Shown here one piece after another: positions 12,660 through 21,536 of a stretch of 64,000 bases of DNA. Under the pieces are notes generated by a model that was given only the letters and a program-made list of their open reading frames with translations, did no database searches and had not been told where the DNA came from. The stretch covers positions 62,001-126,000 of the forward strand of contig JAIFAC010000211.1 in NCBI GenBank assembly GCA_026545765.1, written 5' to 3'. Source of the DNA: Plantago major (taxonomy: Eukaryota; Streptophyta; Magnoliopsida; Lamiales; Plantaginaceae). Both the position numbers and the translations under genes were made by a program. Position 1 is the first letter of the stretch, and each line of letters starts with the position of its first letter.

Positions 12660-13100
12660 AGAAACAAAGAATGTTGGACATTACAAGTGGACGGATCATC
12701 CACCGGACGGTTGGGAGGAATAGGAATTTTCCTTGAATGTCCTGAAGGAGCCAAGCTAGAGTACGCCATCACCCTCAATTTTAAGGTGACGAACAACGAG
12801 GCCGAATATGAAGCACTTATCACCGGCCTAAGAATGGCGAAAGCCCTTCAGGTAAAAAGGATCAAAGCCTACACAGACTCGTAGCTCGTACAATCTCAGT
12901 TCTCCGGGTCCTTTACCACCAAAGGACCTAACATGATCAAATACTTGGAGCTCCTCAAGAAAGAGGTTGAGCACTTTGAAGAATTTACTCTTGACCAATT
13001 TCACAGAGAATGGAATGAAAAAGCCGACGCCCTTTCCAAGTACACCTCAGCCTTAGAAGCTTTGGACACAAGAAGTGTCATCCTAATGACAGCGCGGAAT
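12660..13100 (+). mobile_element. Second, archaeal-type RNase H region (aRNH; fossil)
   Basis: A second RNase H domain separates the first RNase H from integrase. It contains LQVDGSS at about 12681, a GGIGIFLECPEG strand, VTNNEAEYEALITGLRMA near 12785 and KAYTDS near 12867. These carry the D, E and D positions of the RNase H fold, followed by FHREWNEKADALSK near 13000, the usual 'V.R..N..AD.LAK' end. Possession of this additional archaeal-like RNase H is a hallmark of plant Tat elements. It is one of the better-kept parts of this otherwise broken element. Confidence 0.88.
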
Positions 13101-13119
13101 CCTCCCTGGCAAACCCCAA

Positions 13120-14330
13120 CGGATAGATGCTTCTCTTGAGCACAGAAAGAAATTGGATGACTGATATATTCTATTACCTCAAGGATGGTACTTTACCTGT
13201 GGATCCTAGAGAGGCCAGGAAGATTCAATGTCGAGCTAACATATACTTTATTCTGGAAGAAGATCTCTACAAAAGATCCTACAGCGGAACTCACATGAGG
13301 TGCCTAGATCCTCAAGAGGCGAAAACTGTGATGGAAGAAATCCACGCCGGAAGTTGTGGAAGTCATTACGGAGGAAGAACTTTGGCGCAAAGATCATAAG
13401 ACAAGGATACTATTGGCGACTATTGACATAGATCGGCTGACATCGCCGCTGTGAAGGCGCGATACTATGCGACATACTACACCTCCCGACCAACCCTGAT
13501 TCCGTCAATCATAGCATGCCCATTGATCAATGGGGCATAGACATAGTTGGTCCCTTTCCATGAGCGCATCAAAAGAAGTTCTTGATAGTGGCGGTGGAAT
13601 ACTTCACTAAGTGGGTCGAAGCGACGATGTCAACCATCACGAAGCGAGGTTGGACATTCATGCGGAAGAACATCATCGCGGTTTGGACTCCCGAGTGCTA
13701 GTTTGACAATGCGGCACAATTTTTAGGTTAAGGCTGAAGGTGGCTTGTCCTCAAAATAGAACAACGCTTTACTTCCATCGCCACCCCAAGCGATGGTCGG
13801 TGGAAGCCACCAACAAGGCCATAGTCAAAATTTTGAGAGAAGGTTGAGAACTTCCCAAGGCGGTTAGGCGGATGATCTCGATCACGGTCCTTTGGGCGCA
13901 TCGAACAACGGACGCCACACAAGAAACATCTTTCTCCACAGTCTATGGATCCGGCGGTCATCCTTGAAGCGGTGGTGGCAACCGGAGAATCCGACAATAC
14001 AACCCAGTTGATAATGAGATCGCAAGGATCTATGACCTTGAGCTCCTTGAAGACAAGCGCGATAAGGCATTGGCAACATCCTACATACAAAGCCATGACC
14101 GCTCGAGCCTACAATAAGCGTGTCTTTCCCGAGGACATCTGAGTTGGAGACTTAGTCCTCGAAGTGCCGATATACTAAGTCATGTGGGAAACTTAAGCCC
14201 AGTGGGAAGGACCGTACAAAATTCTTTGGGCAAGAGTTAATGGAAGCTTTGAACTAGAAGATGAGCAAGCGGGGCCTTGAAGAGAACTTGGAATGCCAAG
14301 AATCTCCAAAAGTTTTACACTTAGAGAAGG
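13120..14330 (+). mobile_element. Integrase region (fossil)
   Basis: Begins with the zinc-binding N-terminal part: YLKDGTLPVDPREARK near 13171, EEDLYKRS near 13256 and EEIHAGSCGSHYGGRTLA near 13335, matching the plant gypsy 'H-x-G-x-C-G-x-H-x-GGR-x-L' stretch. Remnants of the catalytic core (IVGPFP-like near 13540, AVEYFTKWVEA-like near 13590) and of the C-terminal part (WEGPYKIL near 14203, FELED near 14250) follow. No chromodomain is seen, as expected for Tat. Integrase would insert the cDNA. The region is broken in many places. Confidence 0.85.
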
Positions 14331-15034
14331 AGTGTGGCAACGACTGTCACCTTCCTTTATCTTGTCGATCTGTTTTTTGAGTGTTTGTTTTTTGAAAAGG
14401 CCTCGAAGCCCTCAAGTTGTAATTCGATTTCCATCAAATCAATACAACTGTGATTTCATAAACGTTGATAAACATTGTTTAACTCCATCGAAACGGATCA
14501 TACTTGATCCGAATCGGATTAACCTAATCAAGCGATTCAGAGCCTTGACAAAGGCAAATACGCTTTTATTAAAACAAGAGTACAGAATTACAAAGTCAGG
14601 GTCCGAAGAGCCCTAATCGAACTTACAAAAACAAGCTCCTATTCTATCTCTTTTCTACTTCTATAGCGAAGCTTCTTAATTAACCCTGGTCTACCGAACC
14701 AAACCCCGTCCGAGCACTATTAACTTTATCTGTGGGCGCTCCGAAGGAAGAAGGAATTCCACCATCCCAACTTTGATTGCTTACTAACAAAGATTTCGAA
14801 GCCCCCTTCGGACGATCTAAAGACTAACAGCAGCCGGACGAGATAACTGAGGCCATTCAATGCTTCTAGAAAGGATACTTCATCACTTCGGAACGAAAGA
14901 GAGCTCCGAAGCAAGCAAGAAGCACTATAACAATCCGGATCGCCTCTTACCAAATACTATAAATACATCCCAGATTCAAAGTATTTGGAAGGCGACCAAC
15001 CCAGATAGTCGGATTAACCCAAGTCACTCCGGAG

Positions 15035-15292
15035 GCTCGCGTTGGTCCAAGTCCCAACAAGACCGGCATAGTCAGGAACTCCGTCCCAGAATTGCAAGTC
15101 GCTCCCTCGAGCCTTCAATTACAGGCAGCTCCTAACAAAGCCGAGCTGCTCGGACGAAAGACCTTAGGTGTGAGACAAACGAGTTACCGGAAAGATTACT
15201 TCCGGAAGTCTCCAATGATCCGACTCCAAACAAGCTCAGCACCGTCGGGGACTCCTTTCCAGAATTGCAAGTAGCTCCCTCGAGCCTTCAAT
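15035..15292. repeat. Diverged tandem repeat, about 173-bp spacing
   Basis: AGAATTGCAAG followed by GCTCCCTCGAGCCTTCAAT occurs from 15088 and again from 15261, 173 bp apart. Similarity extends leftwards over the ACTCC/CCCAACAAG stretch before each copy. Short tandem repeats in the 3' untranslated part are a known feature of Tat/Ogre-type elements and have given rise to satellites in some plants. Outer limits are approximate. Confidence 0.6.
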
Positions 15293-15891
15293 CCTGGAAA
15301 CAAAGTCCTGTGAGAATCGAGCCTTTCGAATCGTATCTTCAAGGGCGAGCTAAAGACCTACTAAAGGATACATCTCCCTCAATCCGAGAAACGAACAACT
15401 AGACACAGCAGGATTGGTAGAAAGCCTTCCAACATCTCGGGCGGTTTTTTACGACCGAACCACGAAATACTGGAAGGGATTCTACCAAACCAATTATGCC
15501 AACTTGTCGCCCCCGGGCACATACCCAGAGCGGAATGCCTCGGATGCATTGAGGTTCAAAAACAACTATTTGAAGATCCCCAAACCATCCAGCTAATCTA
15601 CCTCTCTGGGGCTAAAAGTCACGAATATAGACCACAGCCCCGGAGAAAGAAGATTAGCCTGACGATCTGAGGAATTGATTGGCAAAGATTTCAGGCCTCA
15701 CTCGGCACGGACCGTATCCTCGAAGATCCGAGGCTGGCTTTCCGAGCAATTTAATTTCCAAAACTCTCACCGTGAACCAACCCGGGTAGACTTCCGAAGC
15801 ATCGGAGAAACCCTTGGGACAAGATCACGCGCAAGAGTGATGGTATAAACATGCTTCATGACGCTCGGACTCGAGCTCCGGACCTTTGGTT

Positions 15892-15950
15892 ACTATAAAA
15901 GGGAGAAAATGTCCTAATGAAAAGCCGTACAAAGCAGGGGTATATATAGA
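15892..15950 (+). promoter_or_regulatory. Two TATA-like boxes in the 3' region, plus strand
   Basis: ACTATAAAAGGGAG at 15892-15905 and GGTATATATAGAAAGG near 15939-15954 are both good matches to plant TATA boxes, 48 bp apart. No coding sequence follows on the plus strand. They may be remnants of an older promoter or chance AT-rich words; function is unsupported. Confidence 0.35.
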
Positions 15951-17534
15951 AAGGGAGGACCAATTAGAAGCGGACACATGTCCCAGCTAGCTACCGGAAA
16001 TGGGCTTGGGCCGAACATGGGCCTGGCTCTTCGGTTTCCATTGGCCCAACCCAACAATGCATCCATACGGTCGGGCACATTGACTAAGTTACTCACTCGA
16101 ACGTATCAGCTCGGGGCTGACATGACAACATCCAAAGCAACTGTGATTCGTATAGAGTCACCCTATACTTAATGCTGATCATCTTCTCACTCTCTCACAA
16201 GTCATATGACTCGGGATGGCCTTGCAAGTCAGCGTCCGAATCGGCTACTTACCACGATACAAGGAAATTCTTTTTATAAAAGCCTTGTCACTCGAGCGTG
16301 ACTCCGAACCGCTCGTGATCCGGCTTACTTCTATTAAAGATTCCGATTCAGATGGGTACAATGATTGATCGTCCCCCAAGACCCGCAAAGGAGAAGTTGC
16401 ATCAGGCAAATTAACGTTCTGGCGGTTTGAATCTCAAGGGTTCGGACCCATTATCCGAGTTTATGAGAGTTAATGAGCTACTAAACAGATATATGGGATT
16501 CATCGCGCAAGAATGTAAACAGAAGCATTTAGCATTTCAACAACAAGAATAGTTCCGAGCCACCAATGGGCGGACCAACAACATTCATCGAGTCGGGTAT
16601 ATGGTTTTACAAAAGATGATGAGCAAAAAGACAACATTGTTTTCGGGGACGAAGGCACACTACTACAAAAACCGGGGCATACCCGTCTTTCTTTAACGCG
16701 CTCGGACGAACTAAATTTGAGGCAGAGGGACCCCGTATCCTTCTCCGGGCGCTTGACCTTCTTTGTTGGGCTGGGCTAACCTCCGTTCTCTCAGCCTCAA
16801 CCTCATTCAAGAAGGCGGACATTGTTGCATCAAGTCTAGGTCGGATCGAAGCCTGACGAGGCCCCGCATAGTCGGCCAGTCGGTTGTGTTCCAAGTAATC
16901 CTCGAAAGGCAAAAAAAGCGGACATAAGCACCGAGGGCGAAGGGTGGGAGAATCGGACCGCCGTGGTTGTACTTCTTGCCCTCCGACTCTTCGCAGACCA
17001 GCTCCACAAATTCACACTTGAGCAGGTCTTCGTCCAAGACACCCTCCGGAACAAAGTCCGATCCGTCTCCATTCTTAAAGGCGGACACTCCCTCAGCCTC
17101 CAAGTCGTAGTCATCCGGTATCCAACCCTTCCTCAAGCCTTTGGTCCACGGTACATCGAACCCATCTTGACGGGCCTCGTCATACTTCGACTCGAACAAA
17201 AACTTGCAGGAGTCCGAATCAAGGAAATCTTGAGCAGCCCTTGTCCGGACCCCCAGTAGCTCTTTCAGCATCATATCCTTGAAAGTCCGAGAGACACCCA
17301 CGAACTCGTCCAAACTATCTTGGTGCACTTTCAAATCAGTTTCCAAAGATCGGATGGCACTTTTCATCTTGGCAGTCTCCGACTCGGCCTCTGTTTAGCA
17401 ACTATGGCCTTCTTTAGCCGCTCAAAGTCTTTGTTCAACCGGCGTTTCAATCGCGGCCTCGACATAGCCAAATCTTCTTCCAAGGTGGCTCTCCGAGTAG
17501 CTACCAGAGAGCATGCTTCCACGGCAGCAGCAAG

Positions 17535-17614
17535 CTAAAAATGACAGATATCACAAACGTTTAGATATCTCCGAATCACAAGAAGATAACAAAATAACCA
17601 AAACACTTACTTAC
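17535..17614 (-). other. Candidate intron in the antisense gene (80 bp)
   Basis: On the minus strand CGCAAG|GTAAGTAAG opens and CTGTCATTTTTAG|CTTGC closes an 80-bp AT-rich segment that lies between two GC-richer coding-like stretches. Both sites match plant splice consensus well, and 80 bp is a usual plant intron length. Confidence 0.65.
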
Positions 17615-18032
17615 CTTGCGTTGAGCGGCAACCAACTCTGAAATCCGCTCCAACTCAGGCGACAACCGGTAGCAACTTGACATCGAATCTAGCTGGCGCC
17701 TCGCTCATCTTCCTTGCCTTTTTAGCGGGAGGATTCGACCTTGGAGGGCTTTTTGCGGCCTTGGCTCGATCGGCTTGCGGGAGGATCTCGGGACACGGAT
17801 CTTGGAGGCTTCTTCGAGCCCTTAGAACCGGCCACCTTACCCTTGTCCGGAGTCGGGATAGTTTGGGCCTCTTCGCCCATGACTCTCGAGATTCCTCCAC
17901 TCGGAACAAGCATTTCTTGGTTCATCCGCCAGATGCGGTGGAAGTCTCAGGAACCCTCGCGACTCCTTCCATTGCGACATTTTGTTGGCCTTCAACTCCG
18001 CATGGTTGACATCGTATACTCGAACCAAAAAG

Positions 18033-18145
18033 CTGCACATCCGAATCACAATGAGTTGCAAAATACAAAAGAATCTACAAATGGTAACTACATAGTCGAC
18101 AAACCGAATCGGACAACCAACTAGAGGTAGAGAGAAACCACTTAC
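18033..18145 (-). other. Candidate intron in the antisense gene (113 bp)
   Basis: On the minus strand GATTTGA|GTAAGTGG is a good donor and CGGATGTGCAG|CTTTTTGG a good acceptor. The segment between them is AT-rich and has stops. The stretch after the acceptor (FLVRVYDVNHAELKANKM) looks coding and continues the accessory gene. Confidence 0.6.
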
Positions 18146-19210
18146 TCAAATCCTCCATATTGTCACAAAAACTTGGCTCGGACAAGCCGGACAAGTAAGG
18201 CAGAGGCTAACATACCAGCCCTCGGAAGAAGTACTTTTCCGGCTCTTGACTCCGATGGAGCGCTTGCATCCATAGGGGGACATTCCGGGCCGGTGGCTTC
18301 CAGTTTGGCAGCTTGCCTCGGAAGAATTTCCTCTCAAATTGCCACTTGGCCCTCTCCGCCGGATTGCGGGCTTGAGCGGACGGACAAAACGTACCTCTTG
18401 AACCATTGGATTCCCAGCGAGGGGTCAACAAAAGCGTGTCGCTAGCGACATACGAGTATAGAACCATGCGTTCCTATTACTTACACTTATGTTGAATAAT
18501 TTACGAAAATTATCGAATGTGGCCGGATGCCTTTATATTTACATAACACCGAAGCATCAGTTTCGAGGGAGTTGGGGATGATGCAGTGCGGACTCGACCC
18601 ATGCTATTCAAGATCTCCGAAACTTCGGACGATCTGGCGGCGCCCCATGATGGAGGCTTATCTCATGAACACACATATGGCGGGGCGGATTATAAAAAGC
18701 ATGAGACTCGTCCGGAACGAGAATCTCCACACACTCCGGGATTTCATATCTCCTCCGGAGCTCATCCACTTCCTCGGCTCGGATGGTTGAGGCGCAAGTA
18801 GGTAAAGTACCGTCTTCATTCAACTCGCCCTCCGAATCGGGGTGAGTGACCTCGTCTTTAGACCGAGGGAACTTTACTTGGAATACGTCCTCACCCTTCC
18901 TCGGCCTCTCCGGACGCTCTTCCTCGGCCATCTGCCCTCGGCCACCGCTTGCCAGATTCAGGCAGAGCATATGGCGGATAGCTCTACACTTTCTTCCACT
19001 TGAACCCGAATCTTGGGCGCACACCTTCTTGCCTCATCTTCCTCGGATGAGGGCGCTAACTTCTGACGATCTGAAGAGGCTGCGACATGCACACGATCCT
19101 CCTCACCCTCTTGAAGATGCCCAAATTGGGAGGTGCTTCGAGGTATCATGAACTTCCTCGATGATCGGCGCTGCGGATCCGGAGCGAGCAGGACTCGATT
19201 AGGATTACTC

Positions 19211-19407
19211 CTAAAATTATAACCAAGGTTGCGAATTAAAGATCGGATCTCTAGGAAGTTGGATTCTTGGCCCGGCCAGGCGGCGAGTTCCTATAACTTC
19301 GCGAACTTGTTTCTTGAGCCTTCTGATAACTGCACATGGGACACTCGCGGCTAATCCGGCGCCTCGGAGGACCGGGATCCGGAACAACTAACAAAGTAAG
19401 GACTTAC
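19211..19407 (-). other. Candidate intron in the antisense gene (78 or 197 bp)
   Basis: The minus-strand donor CCCGAG|GTAAGTCC at 19407 is a near-perfect plant 5' splice site. Two acceptors are possible: TGTGCAG ending at 19330 (78-bp intron) or ATAATTTTAG ending at 19211 (197-bp intron). The longer one leads into a coding-like stretch with SNPNRVLLAPDPQRRSS. Which is used cannot be decided from sequence. Confidence 0.55.
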
Positions 19408-19562
19408 CTCGGGCTCTTCCGGCTCGGATGGGCGCTTGTTCCACCTCCATTACTTCGTCGTCATCTACGATCTCCATTTCCTCGGAGCTATCGGTTAAAG
19501 ATATCGCTTCGGAGTCATATCCCTCAGCCTCGGATCGATTTTGGCTATCACTCTCGGACATC

Positions 19563-19821
19563 CTAGGGAAAGGAGAAAGCAATTTAAGTAAGCTTTAAGA
19601 TGGCGGTCAGAGAGGTCGTTTATGTATATTAAGGTGGTGGGTTTATAGCCAACACTCTTGGCTTTCCCGGCGAAGTTAGTTGGTCGATGCGATCTTGATT
19701 GAGTTAGTCAACATTGAGCGTATGGAGTATTAGAACTATAATACATCATAAGCATGCATCCGAGCAACTAGAAGATGAAAAACAATGCGAACAAATGATA
19801 AGGCGAGACAAGTAAACTTAC
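19563..19821 (-). other. Candidate 5' leader intron of the antisense gene (259 bp)
   Basis: On the minus strand GTCCAA|GTAAGTTTAC at 19821 is a donor, and TTTCTCCTTTCCCTAG|G ending at 19563 is an excellent acceptor with a long pyrimidine tract, placed one base before the ATG at 19561. The segment between is AT-rich with no coding look. The leader exon would be about 120 nt, from near 19940 to 19822. Confidence 0.6.
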
Positions 19822-19966
19822 TTGGACTCGGATGATTAGATAAATGTCTTGGCCGTATGCAATCTCGTGCTTGGATCTCTACGCTCGCTTGGATTGATGG
19901 TAGTCGCGGATACACTCGGAATGCAAAATTCTCTCTCTAAGCAGTGCAAATGAACGGCGACCCCTC

Positions 19967-19974
19967 TATTTATA
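19967..19974 (-). promoter_or_regulatory. TATA box of the antisense accessory gene
   Basis: The minus strand reads CCTCTATAAATAGAGGG, a canonical plant TATAAATA box set in a short palindrome (CCCTCTAT/ATAGAGGG). Expected transcription start is about 30 bp downstream, near 19935-19945, followed by a CT/GA-rich leader (AGAGAGAGAATT). It lies about 390 bp upstream of the accessory ATG and points away from the 3' LTR, so this gene would be transcribed independently of the LTR promoter. Confidence 0.7.
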
Positions 19975-19982
19975 GAGGGTCA

Positions 19983-20575
19983 TATTAGAACTCCAACCCG
20001 TCACGATTTTTGGGATTAAATCTCAATCGTGAGCAAAAATCATCCAGCGGCATAGTACAATTATACCAAGTGAAATGGCGAATTGGTACAACAAATTTAC
20101 CTCTTGGATGACGAATACAACAACTCTCCCTCTCGGGCGGCGACAACACGAGAGTTCGGATATCCTCTTCTCGGACGCCTAGCGGCTTATCGATCCAACA
20201 TAATTTGCCCACAAGGAACCTCGTTTACAGGCGATTACACCGGACCTTCCCTTGACCACGAGAGGTTGGTTGGACGGGACCGCACCTACGATCCGCCACC
20301 GTAGCTCATCAAAGGTACACTACCGATGTTGGAGAACCTAAACTTAGTCTCGATTACAAATACCCTTTTTCTTTTCTTCACTTGTTTGCCGGACCCGGCC
20401 CTCGGATGCAGCGATGTTTTAGAAAAGAAACAAGAGAGAGAGACTAAGTCGATAACCACAATCTGAATTACACCTTTTTCAACTCGTTTAGGCGGATTGG
20501 GTGAAGAACGGATCCTTCTTCAGCGACTTCCCAAGCGATAGTTCCACAACTATCTTCTACTAAGATACTTGGAAA
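19983..20575. other. Region between the antisense promoter and the polypurine tract
   Basis: No recognisable coding sequence. A 75-codon minus-strand ORF at 19985-20212 has no features I recognise and lies upstream of the antisense TATA box, so it is probably chance. The stretch would hold the upstream regulatory part of the antisense promoter and the tail of the element's 3' untranslated region. Confidence 0.5.
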
Positions 20576-20588
20576 CTAGGGGGACATA
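20576..20588 (+). promoter_or_regulatory. Polypurine tract
   Basis: ACTAGGGGGACATA lies immediately before the 3' LTR start at 20589. The AGGGGGA core next to the LTR is the usual primer for plus-strand DNA synthesis in gypsy elements. Confidence 0.8.
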
Positions 20589-21531
20589 TGTTGATACGGA
20601 AATATGTCCAATCCGACATAAAGGACCTAGGAACGAATCCTAAGGCATCCCAAGTCATCCAATGGATCCGAGACACTTTGATCCGAGCCAACGGTCCGAT
20701 CCGGACAGACCAACCATGGTCCGACCCACATTGAAAGAAAGGGACGAAGGATTTGGACCTACAAGGCCCGACCCGGAACCATAGGTCCGACCCACCTTGG
20801 TCCGAGCCTCTTTGGGAAAGGAGCATAGTGCTAAGTCAGAACCCTCTCCGACCTAAGGACTCCGATCCGGATGTCAACTCGGATCCAGCATGACCATCTC
20901 ATAAAGCAACCAAGCAAATGGGCACCAAAGAGTGAGATGTCCGAACCCAGGAGCTTCGAATCGGAAGAGTTGGACAGGCAGGAGAACTTCCTCGGTGACA
21001 ACGAAGATGGTGGGACCAATCGTCCGGACCCATCTCTCCGAACCTGGGAACTCGGCAGAACTAGTCACATCCTCAAGAACTCTTCCAATAATGACAAAAC
21101 TACCCCTAAAGCCCAAGATGGCATGGGCTAAAGCTTCATTATTGGGTTATGGGCCTCATATTAGCATTGGTGGCTCAATCCTGGCCGTACACATGGCGTA
21201 ATCCTAGCAACCCCTCCATTTTTATGATAGCCTATAAAAAGGCACACATCCCCACAAGATCAAGTAAGTCATCTTCCAAGTCACATCACGACCCCAATCC
21301 CGAGCATTATACAGAGTTGTTCTTCAGTCACTCTCGATTAAAGTCTCATCCTGGTTTGACACTTAGCAAACCGGGCACTAACCCCCCCACTCAAGTGTGC
21401 AGGTCCTTACCGAAGTAGTTGGTCGCTGGTTCTTACGCATTGGTCCTTACCTAGCAAGGAGCTTCTTACCTTGGCACCCATTTAGTGGAGTTCAAATAAA
21501 TCTAAGTAGTTGGGGAGTTACACCCTCAACA
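20589..21531 (+). mobile_element. 3' LTR
   Basis: 943 bp, TGTTGATACGG to CCCTCAACA, followed at once by the right AAGAG duplication. It carries the same TATA box as the 5' LTR, at 21232-21242 (CTATAAAAAGG). Its U3 resembles the minus-strand LTR at 1-871 over much of its length more than it resembles the 5' LTR of its own element. A seven-C run near 21381-21387 matches the 15-G tract at 69-83. Confidence 0.95.
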
Positions 21532-21536
21532 AAGAG
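21532..21536. repeat. Target site duplication AAGAG, right copy
   Basis: Direct copy of 7516-7520 right after the 3' LTR. The satellite register continues into TATCACAAACGAAG, showing a simple insertion with no rearrangement of the flanks. Confidence 0.93.

Larger units (their letters stand above)
14331..16600. other. 3' non-coding region of the retroelement
   Basis: No convincing coding sequence is seen on either strand. The region is of mixed composition with many CCGAGC/CTCGGA words. It includes a diverged tandem repeat at about 15035-15292 and two plus-strand TATA-like boxes near 15892 and 15941. Long non-coding 3' regions between pol and the 3' LTR are usual in Tat elements. I see no LTR ends or target duplications here that would indicate a second nested element. 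Confidence 0.6.
16607..19561 (-). mobile_element. Antisense accessory gene of the Tat element (Transposase_28-like), intron-bearing, broken
   Basis: A gene-like region opposite to gag-pol. It starts at the ATG at 19561 (MSESDSQNRSEAEG), with an acidic start rich in E, D and S. Near 18780-18690 a stretch DELRRRYEIPECVEILVP followed by NPPRHMCVHEI matches the start of the 'putative gypsy type transposon' (Transposase_28, PF04195) proteins, which usually read 'IP..v.lr.P..g......g.v.fye..f..GlrfPl'. A coiled-coil-like stretch follows at about 17530-17300 (MKSAIRSLETDL), then an acidic domain at about 17250-16950 (LGVRTRAAQDFLDSDSCKFL, WIPDDYDLEAEG). Antisense extra ORFs of this kind are known from Grande and Retand; their function is unknown. 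Candidate introns interrupt it. It also looks broken in a few places, though less than gag-pol. The 3' end is uncertain. Confidence 0.75.
7521..21531 (+). mobile_element. Structurally complete Tat-lineage Ty3/gypsy LTR retrotransposon, coding part broken
   Basis: A 14,011-bp element inserted in the satellite. In order it has a 5' LTR, a primer binding site, gag, protease, reverse transcriptase, a gypsy RNase H, a second archaeal-type RNase H, an integrase, a long 3' region with an antisense accessory gene, a polypurine tract and a 3' LTR. AAGAG is duplicated at both ends. Dual RNase H plus an antisense ORF between pol and the 3' LTR is the pattern of the plant Tat lineage (Grande, Retand and kin). 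The structural ends look whole, but gag-pol is a fossil with probably several tens of breaks. Uneven LTR divergence, about 2% in the better half and far more in part of U3, suggests an insertion roughly one to three million years old at commonly used plant rates; this is an estimate by eye. Confidence 0.95.

Noticed and set aside
14331-16600. A second element nested in the 3' region
   Set aside because: No TG...CA-bounded repeats or target duplications were found, and long non-coding 3' regions are normal for Tat elements.
16963-17259. Plus-strand ORF of 98 codons
   Set aside because: It lies opposite the best-kept part of the antisense accessory gene and is its shadow.
18442-18484. Fourth small intron in the antisense gene
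   Set aside because: A GTAAGT donor and a GCTAG acceptor exist but are only 43 bp apart, too short for a plant intron.
16607-19561. Independent host gene captured by the element
   Set aside because: Antisense ORFs of this type in this position are a known part of Tat elements, so a recent host capture is not needed to explain it.
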